Shown: positions 1 through 7,832, counted from the stretch's first letter. The stretch: 13,815 bases of DNA from Rickettsia endosymbiont of Bryobia graminum (GCA_020881085.1 JAJIYR010000133.1:1-13815); one strand, 5' to 3'. Made by a program: numbers and translations. The notes: generated by a model not told the origin, from the letters alone.

Positions 1-132
1 TACTCTCCTGATTTAAACCCTATAGAGAAATTCTGGGCAAATTTTAAACGTAACTTAAGAAAAGTTATTAAACGATTTGATGATTTCTTAGATGCAATAA
101 CCTTCGCTATGCAATTAACTCAATCGGCTTAG
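1..132 (+). mobile_element. IS630-family transposase, C-terminal fragment (cut by window edge)
   Basis: The frame open from base 1 to a TAG at 130-132 encodes about 43 residues beginning YSPDLNPIEKFW. This is the hallmark of the last block of the DDE domain in IS630/Tc1-mariner transposases, and its Glu is the third catalytic acidic residue. The rest of the protein lies outside the window, so I cannot tell whether the element is intact. The residues after the motif are rich in Lys and Arg, as usual for this C-terminus. IS630 elements insert at TA dinucleotides and their right end normally lies just past the stop codon. TA-rich sequence follows at 133-142, but I could not define the terminal repeat. 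Confidence 0.85.
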
Positions 133-244
133 CTATAGTAAACTTTTCTGGAGTTTAGTTGCTAAAATCTACCCAGATTACAAAGTAGCTAAATTATGGC
201 TCAAACAAAATGGATATAAATTATCTCAATACTTAGCTTATTAA
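119..244 (+). pseudogene. Unrecognised reading-frame tail after the transposase
   Basis: In the +2 frame a stretch is open from 119 to a TAA at 242-244 and encodes about 41 residues, including IYPDYKVAKLWLKQNGYKL. It has no start codon of its own and overlaps the last codons of the transposase in another frame. The composition looks protein-like, with aromatic and Lys residues well spaced. It could be the 3' end of a host gene cut by the IS630 insertion, or an alternative C-terminus of the transposase reached by frameshift. I do not recognise the family, and a chance open frame of this length is possible. Confidence 0.3.
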
Positions 245-266
245 ATATAACTCAAAATAACACTCT

Positions 267-290
267 ATTCCCAATTAGTATAATGGGAAT
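267..290 (-). terminator. Possible weak terminator hairpin spanning the glyA stop codon
   Basis: ATTCCCA at 267-273 and TGGGAAT at 284-290 can form a 7-bp stem with a 10-base loop that contains the glyA stop codon. In the glyA transcript the stem is followed by an AT-rich tract (with TTATTTT) rather than a clean U-run, so Rho-independent termination here is only a suggestion. Confidence 0.3.
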
Positions 291-1534
291 TTCTGAACTA
301 ATTCCTTAACTCGTTGACGAACTTTTTGCTCGCAATCACTATTATCATGATTAAGTTTTAACCCATCCAAGGTATCACAAATCATTTTTCCTACCTCTAT
401 AAAATCATTTTCCTTAAATCCTCTGGTTGTACATGCTGGAGTACCAAGACGAATACCAGAAGTAATAAAAGGAGAAGTTGTGTCAAAAGGAATAGAATTC
501 TTATTACAAGTAATCCCTGCTCTATCAAGTGAATTGGCAGCATCTTTACCTGTAATTCCGTTTCTTCTTAAATCTACTAGTAACATATGGTTATCAGTTC
601 CATTTGTTAGTATATCATAACCTTTATCCATTAAACACTTACTAAGGGCTCTAGCATTAGTCACCACTTGCTTAATATAAACCTGATAATCTGGCTGTTG
701 AGCTTCTAAAAAAGCTACAGCTTTAGCAGCAATAATATGCATTAATGGACCACCTTGCAGACCCGGAAAAACAGCTGAGTTGATTTTCTTTCCTAATTCC
801 TCATCATTAGAAAGAATTAATCCACCACGTGGACCACGCAATGTCTTATGAGTAGTAGAAGTTACCACATGAGCATAAGGTAGAGGACTTGGATGTTCAC
901 CTGCTGCAACAAGTCCTGCAATATGGGCGATATCTGCCATTAAATATGCTCCTACTTTATCAGCAATTTCTCTAAATTTTGCAAAATCTAAATGGCGCGA
1001 ATAGGCTGAATAACCAGCAATAATTAACTTAGGTTTGTATTCAACAGCCATCTCTTCAACTTGACCGTAATCAATTAAGTAATTTCCCTTATTTACAGTA
1101 TAAGAAACTGAATTAAACCATTTCCCTGAAAGACTCGGAGCAGAGCCATGCGTTAAATGCCCTCCTGTATCTAATGACATACCTAAGACAGTATCATAGG
1201 GCTTAATTAAAGCTAAAAATATTGCTTGATTGGCCTGGCAACCAGAATGAGGTTGAACGTTAGCATAATTACAATTAAATAGCTTTTTTACTCTTTCAAT
1301 AGCTAATATCTCTGCTTTATCAACATACTCGCAGCCATTATAAAAACGCTTTCCTGGATAACCTTCAGCATATTTATTAGTAAGAATTGATCCTGCTGCC
1401 TCCAAAACTGCAGAGCTTACAAAATTCTCAGAAGCAATTAACTCAATATAATCATTCTGACGTTTTTTTTCTGAATTAATAATTTGATATATTTCATTAT
1501 CTGATTCTGATAATTTATTAGAAAAAATATTCAT
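275..1534 (-). CDS. glyA: Serine hydroxymethyltransferase
   Basis: A cytosolic PLP enzyme that interconverts serine plus tetrahydrofolate with glycine plus 5,10-methylene-tetrahydrofolate, the main source of one-carbon units for thymidylate, purines and formyl-Met. The 419 residues are full length for bacterial SHMT. The PLP lysine is K230 within [15 protein letters not shown]201 and H204 lie in [12 protein letters not shown], and the cofactor-stacking His is H126 in GGHLTHG. The N-terminal signature ELIASENF (31-38) and the [15 protein letters not shown] block (53-67) are intact. The start is supported by GAGG four bases upstream of the ATG. It is the last minus-strand gene before the transposase fragment and probably has its own transcript, since 254 bases separate it from the upstream esterase gene. 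Confidence 0.97.
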   Translation of the reverse strand: MNIFSNKLSESDNEIYQIINSEKKRQNDYIELIASENFVSSAVLEAAGSILTNKYAEGYPGKRFYNGCEYVDKAEILAIERVKKLFNCNYANVQPHSGCQANQAIFLALIKPYDTVLGMSLDTGGHLTHGSAPSLSGKWFNSVSYTVNKGNYLIDYGQVEEMAVEYKPKLIIAGYSAYSRHLDFAKFREIADKVGAYLMADIAHIAGLVAAGEHPSPLPYAHVVTSTTHKTLRGPRGGLILSNDEELGKKINSAVFPGLQGGPLMHIIAAKAVAFLEAQQPDYQVYIKQVVTNARALSKCLMDKGYDILTNGTDNHMLLVDLRRNGITGKDAANSLDRAGITCNKNSIPFDTTSPFITSGIRLGTPACTTRGFKENDFIEVGKMICDTLDGLKLNHDNSDCEQKVRQRVKELVQKFPLY

Positions 1535-1631
1535 CTTCCCTCATCTATGATTAATTTGTTGCTTTTTACTAACCTATCAGTAAATAAGCATGAATCTCAA
1601 TATGTTGCAGTCAATACCTAAAAAATTCTTT

Positions 1632-1768
1632 TACAAAAATAGCTATTATAAACTATTAAAAAAATAATTTTGTACACTTTGGCATCTAGGGCTCATTACT
1701 ATGAGCTCTACAAGGCGGAATTTTCGCGGATTTTGATGCTAAATTTATATTTAATCCTCGTGAAAATT
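1632..1768. repeat. Dispersed palindromic repeat, copy A
   Basis: This intergenic block between the esterase gene and glyA resembles a second block at 2500-2610. The best-conserved core is 1691-1740, which aligns without gaps to 2558-2607 with about 36 of 50 bases identical by my hand count, including GCT.ATTACTATGA and CGC.GATTTT. The similarity appears to extend leftwards through AAAAATAGCTATTA. Copy A also folds on itself: GCTCAT (1691-1696) pairs with ATGAGC (1701-1706), and AATTTTC..GGATT (1719-1732) pairs imperfectly with 1753-1768. It may belong to the palindromic repeat classes common in Rickettsiaceae, but I cannot assign a named family. Confidence 0.6.
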
Positions 1769-1788
1769 TGACGGTTAACAACAATTAG

Positions 1789-2433
1789 TTACTTATTATG
1801 TTCCTCTATAAATTTCAAAGCAAATTCTACTCCACTTGAATCTATAGAATGAGCAAGGTTAGGTACTTTATAACTACTATAAGGAATGCCGTTTTTTTTT
1901 AAATAATTAACCGCTTCGTCAACTGCGTTAACCTCAACAACATCATCTAACTCCCCGTGTATTAAGCAAATTGGTGTAGTTTTATTGATACACTCAGGAG
2001 GAGTTATTAATCTACCAGAAAAACCTATAACACAATTAAATGGCTCTTGTTGTATAAGATTTAAATATAATCCTACCATAGCTCCTTGAGAAAATCCTAT
2101 AATTATTGTCTCTTTATTAGTCAAATTTAGTTCTATCTGCTTTTTTCTAATTATATTACTAAGTAACTCAATGTTTTTACCAACTAATCCTTTGATTATC
2201 TGAGGAGTGCGATCCCTTAAACTAAACCACTGCCTCCCATATGGAGCCATATCATATTGTTCTACTGCATGCGGTGATATAAAATAACAATCTGATAAAT
2301 CTCTTGCTATAAATGGCACTAATCCTATTAAATTATTACCATCAGAACCAAGGCCATGCAAGAATACTACTAATCTCTTGCATTCACCACTCAGATTTTT
2401 TACTTCAGGATAAAGTAATATTGTGTCACTCAT
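1789..2433 (-). CDS. Serine esterase, phospholipase/carboxylesterase family (alpha/beta hydrolase)
   Basis: A 214-residue alpha/beta hydrolase of the Abhydrolase_2 (acyl-protein thioesterase-like) family, full length for the group. The oxyanion-hole motif HGLGSDG is at 26-32, the nucleophile elbow GFSQG at 113-117 (Ser115), the acid in HGELDDVV (D163) and the catalytic His in LAHSI (H195), so the triad is complete. It should hydrolyse short-chain carboxyl esters, lysophospholipids or acyl thioesters in the cytosol; the substrate cannot be read from sequence. No signal peptide is seen. It stands alone, with about 240-255 bases on each side that hold related repeats. No clear Shine-Dalgarno precedes the ATG; a TATAAT lies on the minus strand at 2455-2450, too close to the start codon to be convincing without mapping. 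Confidence 0.9.
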   Translation of the reverse strand: MSDTILLYPEVKNLSGECKRLVVFLHGLGSDGNNLIGLVPFIARDLSDCYFISPHAVEQYDMAPYGRQWFSLRDRTPQIIKGLVGKNIELLSNIIRKKQIELNLTNKETIIIGFSQGAMVGLYLNLIQQEPFNCVIGFSGRLITPPECINKTTPICLIHGELDDVVEVNAVDEAVNYLKKNGIPYSSYKVPNLAHSIDSSGVEFALKFIEEHNK

Positions 2434-2499
2434 AAAGATGTATCTTATAATTATATTTTAATAACTCTTTTCTATAAGTTATTGATTTTTATACTTTTA

Positions 2500-2610
2500 A
2501 GTAAAAATAGCTATTAAATTATTTTTTAAAAATAATTTAATACAAATGACCTGTAAAGCTTATTACTATGAACTCTCTGAGGTGAAAATTACGCAGATTT
2601 TAATATCACA
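2500..2610. repeat. Dispersed palindromic repeat, copy B
   Basis: The counterpart of the 1632-1768 block, in the same orientation, between the GlmU-like gene and the esterase gene. The core at 2558-2607 matches copy A, and AAAAATAGCTATTA plus an A-rich stretch extend the likeness leftwards. Just past the core, CTGAGGTG (2577-2584) faces CACCCCTCTCAG further right, giving an imperfect inverted repeat different from that of copy A. No reading frame is conserved between the copies as far as I can see. Confidence 0.55.
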
Positions 2611-2671
2611 CCCCTCTCAGGTAGTTGTTTTAAATTATTTAACCACTTAGGATAATAATTTATAATATTAC

Positions 2672-3406
2672 CTATAACCCTAAAGCATTAATAGTTCTAT
2701 TAGCATCCTCTAATTCTTGCTTATTATTAATCCCTAGTACTAAATTTTCATCTGAAGATAATAGATAAGATACTTTTTCTCCTTTATTTTTTGCAGTCTT
2801 AATAATACTTGTTAAATATAATTCCTTTGATTTATCAGTATGCTCTTCAAAAACTAAAGGCAAATATTTTGTTAATACCCCAGCTTTAAAAGCCATAATA
2901 CCTGAATTACAAATCTTTATAGCCTTTTCTTCTTCCGTGGCATCTTTAAACTCTACAATATTTAAAAACTCTCCTAAACTATCTGTTACTATTCTTCCAT
3001 ACTCTCCTGGATTTTCTCTTTCAAAACATAGAGTGGTAATAGATGAGTTAGTATGAACTAAATAATCTAGCATATCCTTAATAATTTTAGTTGTTATCAA
3101 TGGATTATCTCCATATAGAACTACTATAGTTTTACTATCGTCAATCTCTTCTATAGCAACATGAACTGCATCAGCTGTTCCTAAAGGTGCAGGCTGTAAT
3201 ACAAATTGACACATTTGTTTATAAGGAATAATATATTTTTCTAATTGAGAAGAATGAACTAAAAATACTTCACTAGTTATTTGTCTTGCATTTAATATCA
3301 CTCTTTCTATCATCGGTAATCCACCTACTTCATGCATTACCTTAGGGAGCTCAGACTCCATTCTTCTACCATTACCAGCTGCTAAAATAATAATTTGGCA
3401 ATTCAT
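2672..3406 (-). CDS. GlmU-type UDP-GlcNAc pyrophosphorylase domain, stand-alone (no acetyltransferase domain)
   Basis: This matches the N-terminal uridylyltransferase domain of GlmU, which joins UTP and GlcNAc-1-phosphate to make UDP-GlcNAc for peptidoglycan and LPS. Visible landmarks are LAAGNGRRM with R15, PK at 21-22, Q71 followed by LGTADAV, YGDNPLI with the metal-binding D100, EYGRIV, IVEFKDA, CNSGI and GINN with N227, the position of the second metal ligand in E. coli GlmU. The protein stops at 244 residues, where GlmU (about 450) would continue into its left-handed beta-helix. No trace of that domain follows the stop. The ATG directly abuts the yebC stop (TAAATG), which implies translational coupling. 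Whether the truncated form is active, or works on another sugar phosphate, is unknown. Confidence 0.85.
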   Translation of the reverse strand: MNCQIIILAAGNGRRMESELPKVMHEVGGLPMIERVILNARQITSEVFLVHSSQLEKYIIPYKQMCQFVLQPAPLGTADAVHVAIEEIDDSKTIVVLYGDNPLITTKIIKDMLDYLVHTNSSITTLCFERENPGEYGRIVTDSLGEFLNIVEFKDATEEEKAIKICNSGIMAFKAGVLTKYLPLVFEEHTDKSKELYLTSIIKTAKNKGEKVSYLLSSDENLVLGINNKQELEDANRTINALGL

Positions 3407-4153
3407 TTACATATCCTTCATATTTTCATAAATTTCATCTGATAATTCATAATTACCAAAAACATTTTGTACATCATCATTATCCTCTAAAAGATCTATT
3501 AATTTTAATAACTTCTCTGCCCTATTCTTATCATCTATAGTAATAAGATTTTGAGGAATCCAACCAATGTAAGATTCTTGCGGATTACCATATTTACTAA
3601 TTAAAAATTCACTAACTTGAGCAAAATTCTCAATATCTGTATATATTATATATCCATCTTCCTCTTCAATCATATCTTTTGCTCCAGCTTCTAAAGCCAT
3701 CTCCAGCATAGATTCTGTTGAGGTTACTTCTGACTGATATTGAATTATTCCTAAATTATCAAACATAAAACTAACACTGCCAGTTTCCCCTAAATTACCA
3801 CCAAATTTAGTAAAAGCAGCTCTAACCTCTCCAGCCGTACGATTTTTATTATCAGTCAAAGCTTCAACTATAATTGCAATACCACCTGGGGCATAACCTT
3901 CATATCTAATTTCAGTATAATTCTCATTATTATCAGAATCACTATTTATCGCTTTGTCTATTCTGTCCTTAGGTAAATTTTGAGCTCTAGCAGCGATAAC
4001 TGCATTTCTAAGACGTGGATTACTGCTAGGGTCATTTCCTAGCTTAGCGGCGATAACAATTTCTTTAACTAATTTTGTAAAGACTTTTGCTCTCTTCTTA
4101 TCTTGTGCACCTTTGCGATGCTGAATATTCTTAAATTTTGAATGACCAGCCAT
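3407..4153 (-). CDS. yebC: YebC/PmpR-family protein (TACO1 family)
   Basis: The protein of 248 residues opens with [20 protein letters not shown], the family signature, and continues with [13 protein letters not shown] and NPRLRNAV. The later block [19 protein letters not shown] leads into [28 protein letters not shown], split here only for length. Members have been described as DNA-binding regulators and, more recently, as translation factors relieving stalling at proline-rich stretches; which applies here cannot be told from sequence. Length and domain order are normal. It shares a TAA/ATG junction with the downstream GlmU-like gene, so the two form an operon. A perfect 19-bp inverted repeat lies 12 bases upstream of the ATG and no strong Shine-Dalgarno is seen (AAAGAG at best). 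Confidence 0.95.
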   Translation of the reverse strand: MAGHSKFKNIQHRKGAQDKKRAKVFTKLVKEIVIAAKLGNDPSSNPRLRNAVIAARAQNLPKDRIDKAINSDSDNNENYTEIRYEGYAPGGIAIIVEALTDNKNRTAGEVRAAFTKFGGNLGETGSVSFMFDNLGIIQYQSEVTSTESMLEMALEAGAKDMIEEEDGYIIYTDIENFAQVSEFLISKYGNPQESYIGWIPQNLITIDDKNRAEKLLKLIDLLEDNDDVQNVFGNYELSDEIYENMKDM

Positions 4154-4165
4154 AGTACTCTTTAA

Positions 4166-4207
4166 AATATTTGCAGATTAATATTCATATATTAATCTGC
4201 AAATATT
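4166..4207. promoter_or_regulatory. Perfect 19-bp inverted repeat with 4-base loop upstream of yebC
   Basis: The arms at 4166-4184 and 4189-4207 are exact reverse complements; the centre reads GATTAATAT-TCAT-ATATTAATC. The outer edge is 12 bases upstream of the yebC start and 106 bases downstream of sodB. Neither side ends in a T-tract, so a simple Rho-independent terminator is unlikely. It could be a protein-binding palindrome, an mRNA hairpin controlling yebC translation, or a processing site separating sodB from the yebC operon. Confidence 0.75.
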
Positions 4208-4313
4208 AGCAATTAATTTTCTAATAGGAGTTTATAGATGATATTCTCTTCTTACGGCTGATAATTCCTTAATATATAAATGATTACAATTTTGCCTATT
4301 GTATCTACTAATA

Positions 4314-4940
4314 TTACAAATGCTTTTCAGCAAATTCCCAATTAATCATATGATCAATAAAGACAGAAACATAATCTGGACGTTTATTGCGATAGTCAAT
4401 GTAATAAGCATGCTCCCAAACATCACAGGCCAATAAAGGCTTGATATTTTTAGTGATAGGGGTTTCAGCATTAGCTGTCTTTAATATTTGTAATTTACCC
4501 TCATTTAATACAAGCCAAGCCCAGCCACTACCAAACTGACTTACTGATGCTTGCTTAAACTCAGTTACAAAATTTTCATAACTACCAAAATCTTTATTAA
4601 TCATTTCCAGCATTTTACCAATTGGTTTTCCACCACCTAATGGTTTAATAGAATACCAAAAAAAACTATGATTCCAGATTTGCGCTGCATTATTAAATAT
4701 TGCTACTTTAGAAGAATCAGTAGACGAGGAGATTATTATTTCTTCTAAGGTCTTTTTTTGCCAGTCTACTTCATTTTGCAACAAATTATTTAAGTTAGTT
4801 ACATAAGCCTGATGATGCTTACCATGATGATAGTCAAAAGTTTCTGAAGAAAAATTGGAAGCAAAACTGTCTTTACCATAAGGTAATTCAGGTAAAATAA
4901 AAGGATAGGATGTTTGGTTTGAGTGATTGCAATATATCAT
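4314..4940 (-). CDS. sodB: Iron superoxide dismutase
   Basis: Converts superoxide to oxygen and hydrogen peroxide in the cytosol. Metal ligands by family position are H38 ([12 protein letters not shown]), H91 (NHSFFW), and D173 and H177 ([19 protein letters not shown]). Gln in NNAAQIWNH (Q87) is the Fe-type second-sphere residue, pointing to Fe rather than Mn. The 208 residues fit the family, with a short N-terminal extension before LPELPYG that also occurs, from memory, in Rickettsia SodB. The start is supported by AAGGGA eight bases upstream. It appears to be monocistronic: 222 bases separate it from folC and 160 from yebC. Confidence 0.96.
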   Translation of the reverse strand: MIYCNHSNQTSYPFILPELPYGKDSFASNFSSETFDYHHGKHHQAYVTNLNNLLQNEVDWQKKTLEEIIISSSTDSSKVAIFNNAAQIWNHSFFWYSIKPLGGGKPIGKMLEMINKDFGSYENFVTEFKQASVSQFGSGWAWLVLNEGKLQILKTANAETPITKNIKPLLACDVWEHAYYIDYRNKRPDYVSVFIDHMINWEFAEKHL

Positions 4941-4948
4941 ATTATTAT

Positions 4949-4954
4949 TCCCTT
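4949..4954 (-). promoter_or_regulatory. Shine-Dalgarno of sodB
   Basis: On the minus strand AAGGGA lies eight bases before the sodB ATG. It is one of the clearest ribosome binding sites in the window and fixes the start with the N-terminal extension. Confidence 0.6.
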
Positions 4955-5162
4955 AATTATTTATATTAGTTTAAAAAATATTATTGTATAGACATATATA
5001 GTGAGTTGTACTGAGAGAGAAAAAACAGTTAATCTTCATAGTAAGAAATTGTTTATCCAGTAAAATATCTTAATATTAGCGGTATTAAAGCGTTTCTAGA
5101 TAACCACCTCGTACCTTATTTAAGGATCCCCTCACAACACACAATTTAAATTCGCTTAATCA

Positions 5163-6443
5163 TCAACTGATCAATTTCAAAAAATCTGCTGCTAAAAATA
5201 ACGAACCAGTTATAATTATGTTAGTATTGCACTGTTTTAAATCATTAATTGCTTTAATTGCCTCTTCTAAAGAATCTGCTGGAACAAACTCAATACCAGC
5301 AGCAGTGGCTTTTGCACTTAACGTTTCGCTATTATAACTCATAACTTCAGATAAAACCCTAACACTGTATCCCTTAACTGTCAACGGTTTTAAATAAGAA
5401 CAAAAATCTTCAACATTTCTATTTTTTGTCATCCCTAAAATTAAATATATTGGTGATTTTAAATTATCAGCAACCCATGTTGAAAGCACTTGAGCTCCAC
5501 CACTATTATGAGCTCCATCTAACCAAATCTGCACATGATCATCAGCTAAATGACTGTATTTTTTAGGATTTATTTTTTCAATTCGAGCTACCCAATCTAT
5601 ATTCTGTAAGCCAATTTCAATATTTTGGTTAGTAATCTTGAATTTATCATTAATCAACCCTATTGTTGCAATTACAGCAGCAGCATTTATTAGTTGATGA
5701 TCACCTAGTAGCGATGGTAAAGAAAATCGATAATTAGCATTTTGAGATAAATAATTAAAACTATCTATGTGTTTCTTAAGTCCAAAATCATATTCATAAC
5801 AAAAAGAAGGAGAATTTAATTCCTGGCATTTATCCAATAACACTTGATATACTTTGTCAACTTGACAACTAATAACGCAAGGAACATTAGGTTTAATAAT
5901 TCCTGCTTTTTGCCTCGCAATCTCTGGTAAGCTATTACCAAGATATTCTATATGATCATAAGAAATAGGAGTAATTAAAGTAACAAGTGCCTTTGGCACA
6001 ACATTTGTGGCATCTAATCTCCCCCCCAATCCAGTTTCTAGAATTAATACATCAGCGGCAGTTTCAGCAAAAGCTAAAAATGCTATAGCTGTTGTACCTT
6101 CAAAAAAATTAGGCTGAATATTATTATCATTGCAAGCAATTCTTACTCTTTCACAAACATTAAATAAATAAGAATCTGAAATCTTTTCTCCTCTTAAGAC
6201 TATCCTTTCATTAAATTCCAACAAATGCGGAGAAGTATAGGTATGGGCGTTATAACCACTAGCAGCAAAGATACTTTTTAGCATTGCTACACTTGACCCT
6301 TTGCCATTTGTTCCAGCTATATGAATTACTGGGGGTAATTTTAGATGAGGATTATCAAGAATTTCTAATAACCTGTTGATATTCTCAAGATTATATTTAC
6401 CATCACGTCGCCAAGATGGTACAGGAAAATGCGGTATTCTCAT
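5163..6443 (-). CDS. folC: Bifunctional folylpolyglutamate synthase / dihydrofolate synthase
   Basis: An ATP-dependent ligase of the Mur ligase superfamily that adds glutamate to dihydropteroate or to folates, retaining them in the cell. The 426 residues are full length. The P-loop GTNGKGS is at 44-50. ETGLGGRLDATNV (136-148) and SYDHIEYLG (162-169) are the FolC signatures. GDHQLINAA (247-255) and DGAHN (309-313) mark the Mur-ligase central and C-terminal domains, and ITGSLFLAA closes the protein. Its ATG is 30 bases after the last stop of the broken locus at 6474, so it may be co-transcribed with those remains. The Shine-Dalgarno is weak. Together with glyA it places two folate one-carbon genes on this strand. 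Confidence 0.95.
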   Translation of the reverse strand: MRIPHFPVPSWRRDGKYNLENINRLLEILDNPHLKLPPVIHIAGTNGKGSSVAMLKSIFAASGYNAHTYTSPHLLEFNERIVLRGEKISDSYLFNVCERVRIACNDNNIQPNFFEGTTAIAFLAFAETAADVLILETGLGGRLDATNVVPKALVTLITPISYDHIEYLGNSLPEIARQKAGIIKPNVPCVISCQVDKVYQVLLDKCQELNSPSFCYEYDFGLKKHIDSFNYLSQNANYRFSLPSLLGDHQLINAAAVIATIGLINDKFKITNQNIEIGLQNIDWVARIEKINPKKYSHLADDHVQIWLDGAHNSGGAQVLSTWVADNLKSPIYLILGMTKNRNVEDFCSYLKPLTVKGYSVRVLSEVMSYNSETLSAKATAAGIEFVPADSLEEAIKAINDLKQCNTNIIITGSLFLAADFLKLIS

Positions 6444-6473
6444 GTTAGTTCTTTTTCTTTAATATTAGAGCTT

Positions 6474-6713
6474 CTATTGTAGATAATAATCTTCTGTATA
6501 ACCATCTAGGTCACTCAATAAATCAACTTTATTATCACAAGGTAAATCCACTTTCGTATCTACGTTATTGGTGCAAAGCAATTTATTATTTTTATTATAT
6601 GACTCCCTACTCTCTTCTATTAGCAGGCATAAATGTAAATACAGAGCTTCTATAGGAACGCATGATATTTTATTATTCTCACAATTTTCTATCTGAGCAT
6701 TTTCTAAGTCTTG
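6474..6713 (-). pseudogene. In-frame continuation past an amber stop (C-terminal remnant)
   Basis: Directly after the TAG ending the 189-codon frame at 6714, the same frame stays open for another 79 codons to a TAG at 6474-6476. It encodes a Cys- and Asn-rich stretch containing CVPIEALYLHL and DLLSDLDGYTEDYY. With about 70% AT, a chance run this long is unlikely (my rough estimate is of order 0.1-0.2%). I therefore read it as the original C-terminus of the upstream gene, separated by a nonsense mutation. There is no ATG near its start. I do not recognise the family. Confidence 0.55.
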
Positions 6714-7283
6714 CTAATCTGCCCATTCTTTAGAGTATTCTACAAGTAAGCCTTTATTATTAACGTCCGGTATTATAATAAATTTATTAATATTGTCGGG
6801 CAAAACTTCATCTAAATATTGAATAATAGTAGTATTAGCAATTAATACCACATCCTCCCATTTGCTATTTTTACTAATAATTGAAATAGCATCCTGGGGC
6901 ATAGGAACGTAATGACTCGATAAATCTACTAAGTCACTTATTTCTGATATATTTTCCAGAAAATTATTATACAAATAAATAATTTTCTGTATTGGTTTTA
7001 AAGCTAAATTTCTAGGTGAATAATTTTCAGCTAATTCCCAACTATTATCTTCTAAATACATTCTAGAAGATAACGAGCTATGGACTATAGAATTATCCTT
7101 TAGCTCGCTATTAATTACACAATCTAAAGATAAACCTAAATACCCAATCTCTGTAAGTAAAATTTTTTCAGAAAAACTTTCTGATGCAACAACCCATTTT
7201 TGCCTTAATTCTTCATTTTCTAGCACAGGATCATTTTTATCATATATTATAATAAATTTTTTAATATTTTCTAATAAGCTCAT
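6714..7283 (-). CDS. Hypothetical protein with repeated ~65-residue modules
   Basis: A 189-residue protein of no recognised family. It begins MSLLENIKKFIIIYDKND, and a second unit starts near residue 96 with IQKIIYLYNNF. A third starts near 164 with INKFIIIPDVNN and is cut by the TAG. Each unit opens with a hydrophobic beta-like strand after Lys and ends in a second one such as EDVVLIANTTII. The same pattern occurs in the 66-residue frame just upstream (IYLYN, DIVIINSSV). The ATG follows the upstream stop by two bases (TAG GG ATG) with no good ribosome site. It is either a reinitiating gene or the larger piece of a frameshifted repeat protein. No signal peptide, membrane segment or catalytic motif is seen. 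Confidence 0.5.
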   Translation of the reverse strand: MSLLENIKKFIIIYDKNDPVLENEELRQKWVVASESFSEKILLTEIGYLGLSLDCVINSELKDNSIVHSSLSSRMYLEDNSWELAENYSPRNLALKPIQKIIYLYNNFLENISEISDLVDLSSHYVPMPQDAISIISKNSKWEDVVLIANTTIIQYLDEVLPDNINKFIIIPDVNNKGLLVEYSKEWAD

Positions 7284-7285
7284 CC

Positions 7286-7486
7286 CTAGTAAGGGAGCAC
7301 AGTTACAGAACTATTAATAATTACTATATCTAAAGGTTGATTACTAAAATACCACCCTGTTATCACCGGTATCGCTTCTCTTTTTGAAGAAACTTTATAG
7401 GATCTTAATTCTCCTCTTTCTTTTATTTTTTCTACTTCTTCACAATAATAATCATTATATAGATATATAGCCCGTATCTTCTTCAT
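7286..7486 (-). CDS. Hypothetical small protein, single copy of the same module
   Basis: 66 residues, MKKIRAIYLYNDYY to VTVLPY, equal to one module of the downstream 189-residue frame: IYLYN is identical, and EAIPVI / LDIVIINSSVTV parallels DAISII / EDVVLIANTTII there. It has the best ribosome site in this locus, AAGGAG six bases before the ATG (7493-7498), placed inside the end of the preceding open frame. That suggests either a genuine small coupled gene or that the longer gene broke at a module boundary. Function unknown. Confidence 0.5.
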   Translation of the reverse strand: MKKIRAIYLYNDYYCEEVEKIKERGELRSYKVSSKREAIPVITGWYFSNQPLDIVIINSSVTVLPY

Positions 7487-7489
7487 AAC

Positions 7490-7768
7490 TTACTCCTTAT
7501 CTTGAATATTTACTGTATAACACTCACCATTATGTACTACTATAAATCCATAATCAGAAGATTCATTAGGGGTTTCATTTATATTATTTTTATAACTGGA
7601 AATAATAGTATACCCTTCTTTACTAGGTTTTCCTATTATTTCCGACACTTCTTCTATTATTATTATATTATTTAATTCTACTATATTATTTGATCCTATC
7701 TCTAAAGTACTGATTTGCGATAAAAAGTGCTCGCAAGCAAGCCAGTAATAATTACTATTATATTTAAC
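7490..7768 (-). pseudogene. Start-less open frame, upstream part of the modular locus
   Basis: Open for 92 codons after a TAA at 7769-7771 and ending in TAA at 7490-7492. No ATG is present; one internal GTG (residue 41) is the only ordinary alternative start. The translation contains ELNNIIIIEEVSEIIGKP and later DYGFIVVHNGECYTV. The second of these is placed as the closing strand of the modules downstream. Its last codons contain the AAGGAG site of the next frame. I read it as the N-terminal part of a broken gene whose true start lay further upstream in another frame. Confidence 0.45.
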
Positions 7769-7809
7769 TTATCACTATTAGAATTTGCTTTATAAGTGAT
7801 TAATGAAAT
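7702..7809 (-). pseudogene. Short membrane-segment-like frame at the head of the broken locus
   Basis: A 35-codon frame without ATG that reads KLNIIVIITGLLASTFYRKS, a Lys, a hydrophobic stretch and then Arg-Lys, like a single membrane-spanning segment. It overlaps the 7490-7768 frame in a different phase. One frameshift would join it to that frame and give a protein with an N-terminal membrane anchor followed by the repeated modules. This is inference from two short frames only. Confidence 0.25.
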
Positions 7810-7826
7810 TCATCGTTTAACGTGTG

Positions 7827-7832
7827 TATAAT
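7827..7832 (+). promoter_or_regulatory. Probable -10 box of the thrS promoter
   Basis: A perfect TATAAT lies 84 bases upstream of the thrS ATG in the divergent intergenic region. The hexamer 17 bases further upstream (TGAAAT at 7804-7809) is a poor -35, so the assignment rests mainly on the -10 box and position. Confidence 0.5.

Noticed and set aside
4941..5162. Possible small gene or structured RNA between folC and sodB
   Set aside because: No open frame, ribosome site or long inverted repeat seen; only short chance palindromes such as CCTTA/TAAGG.
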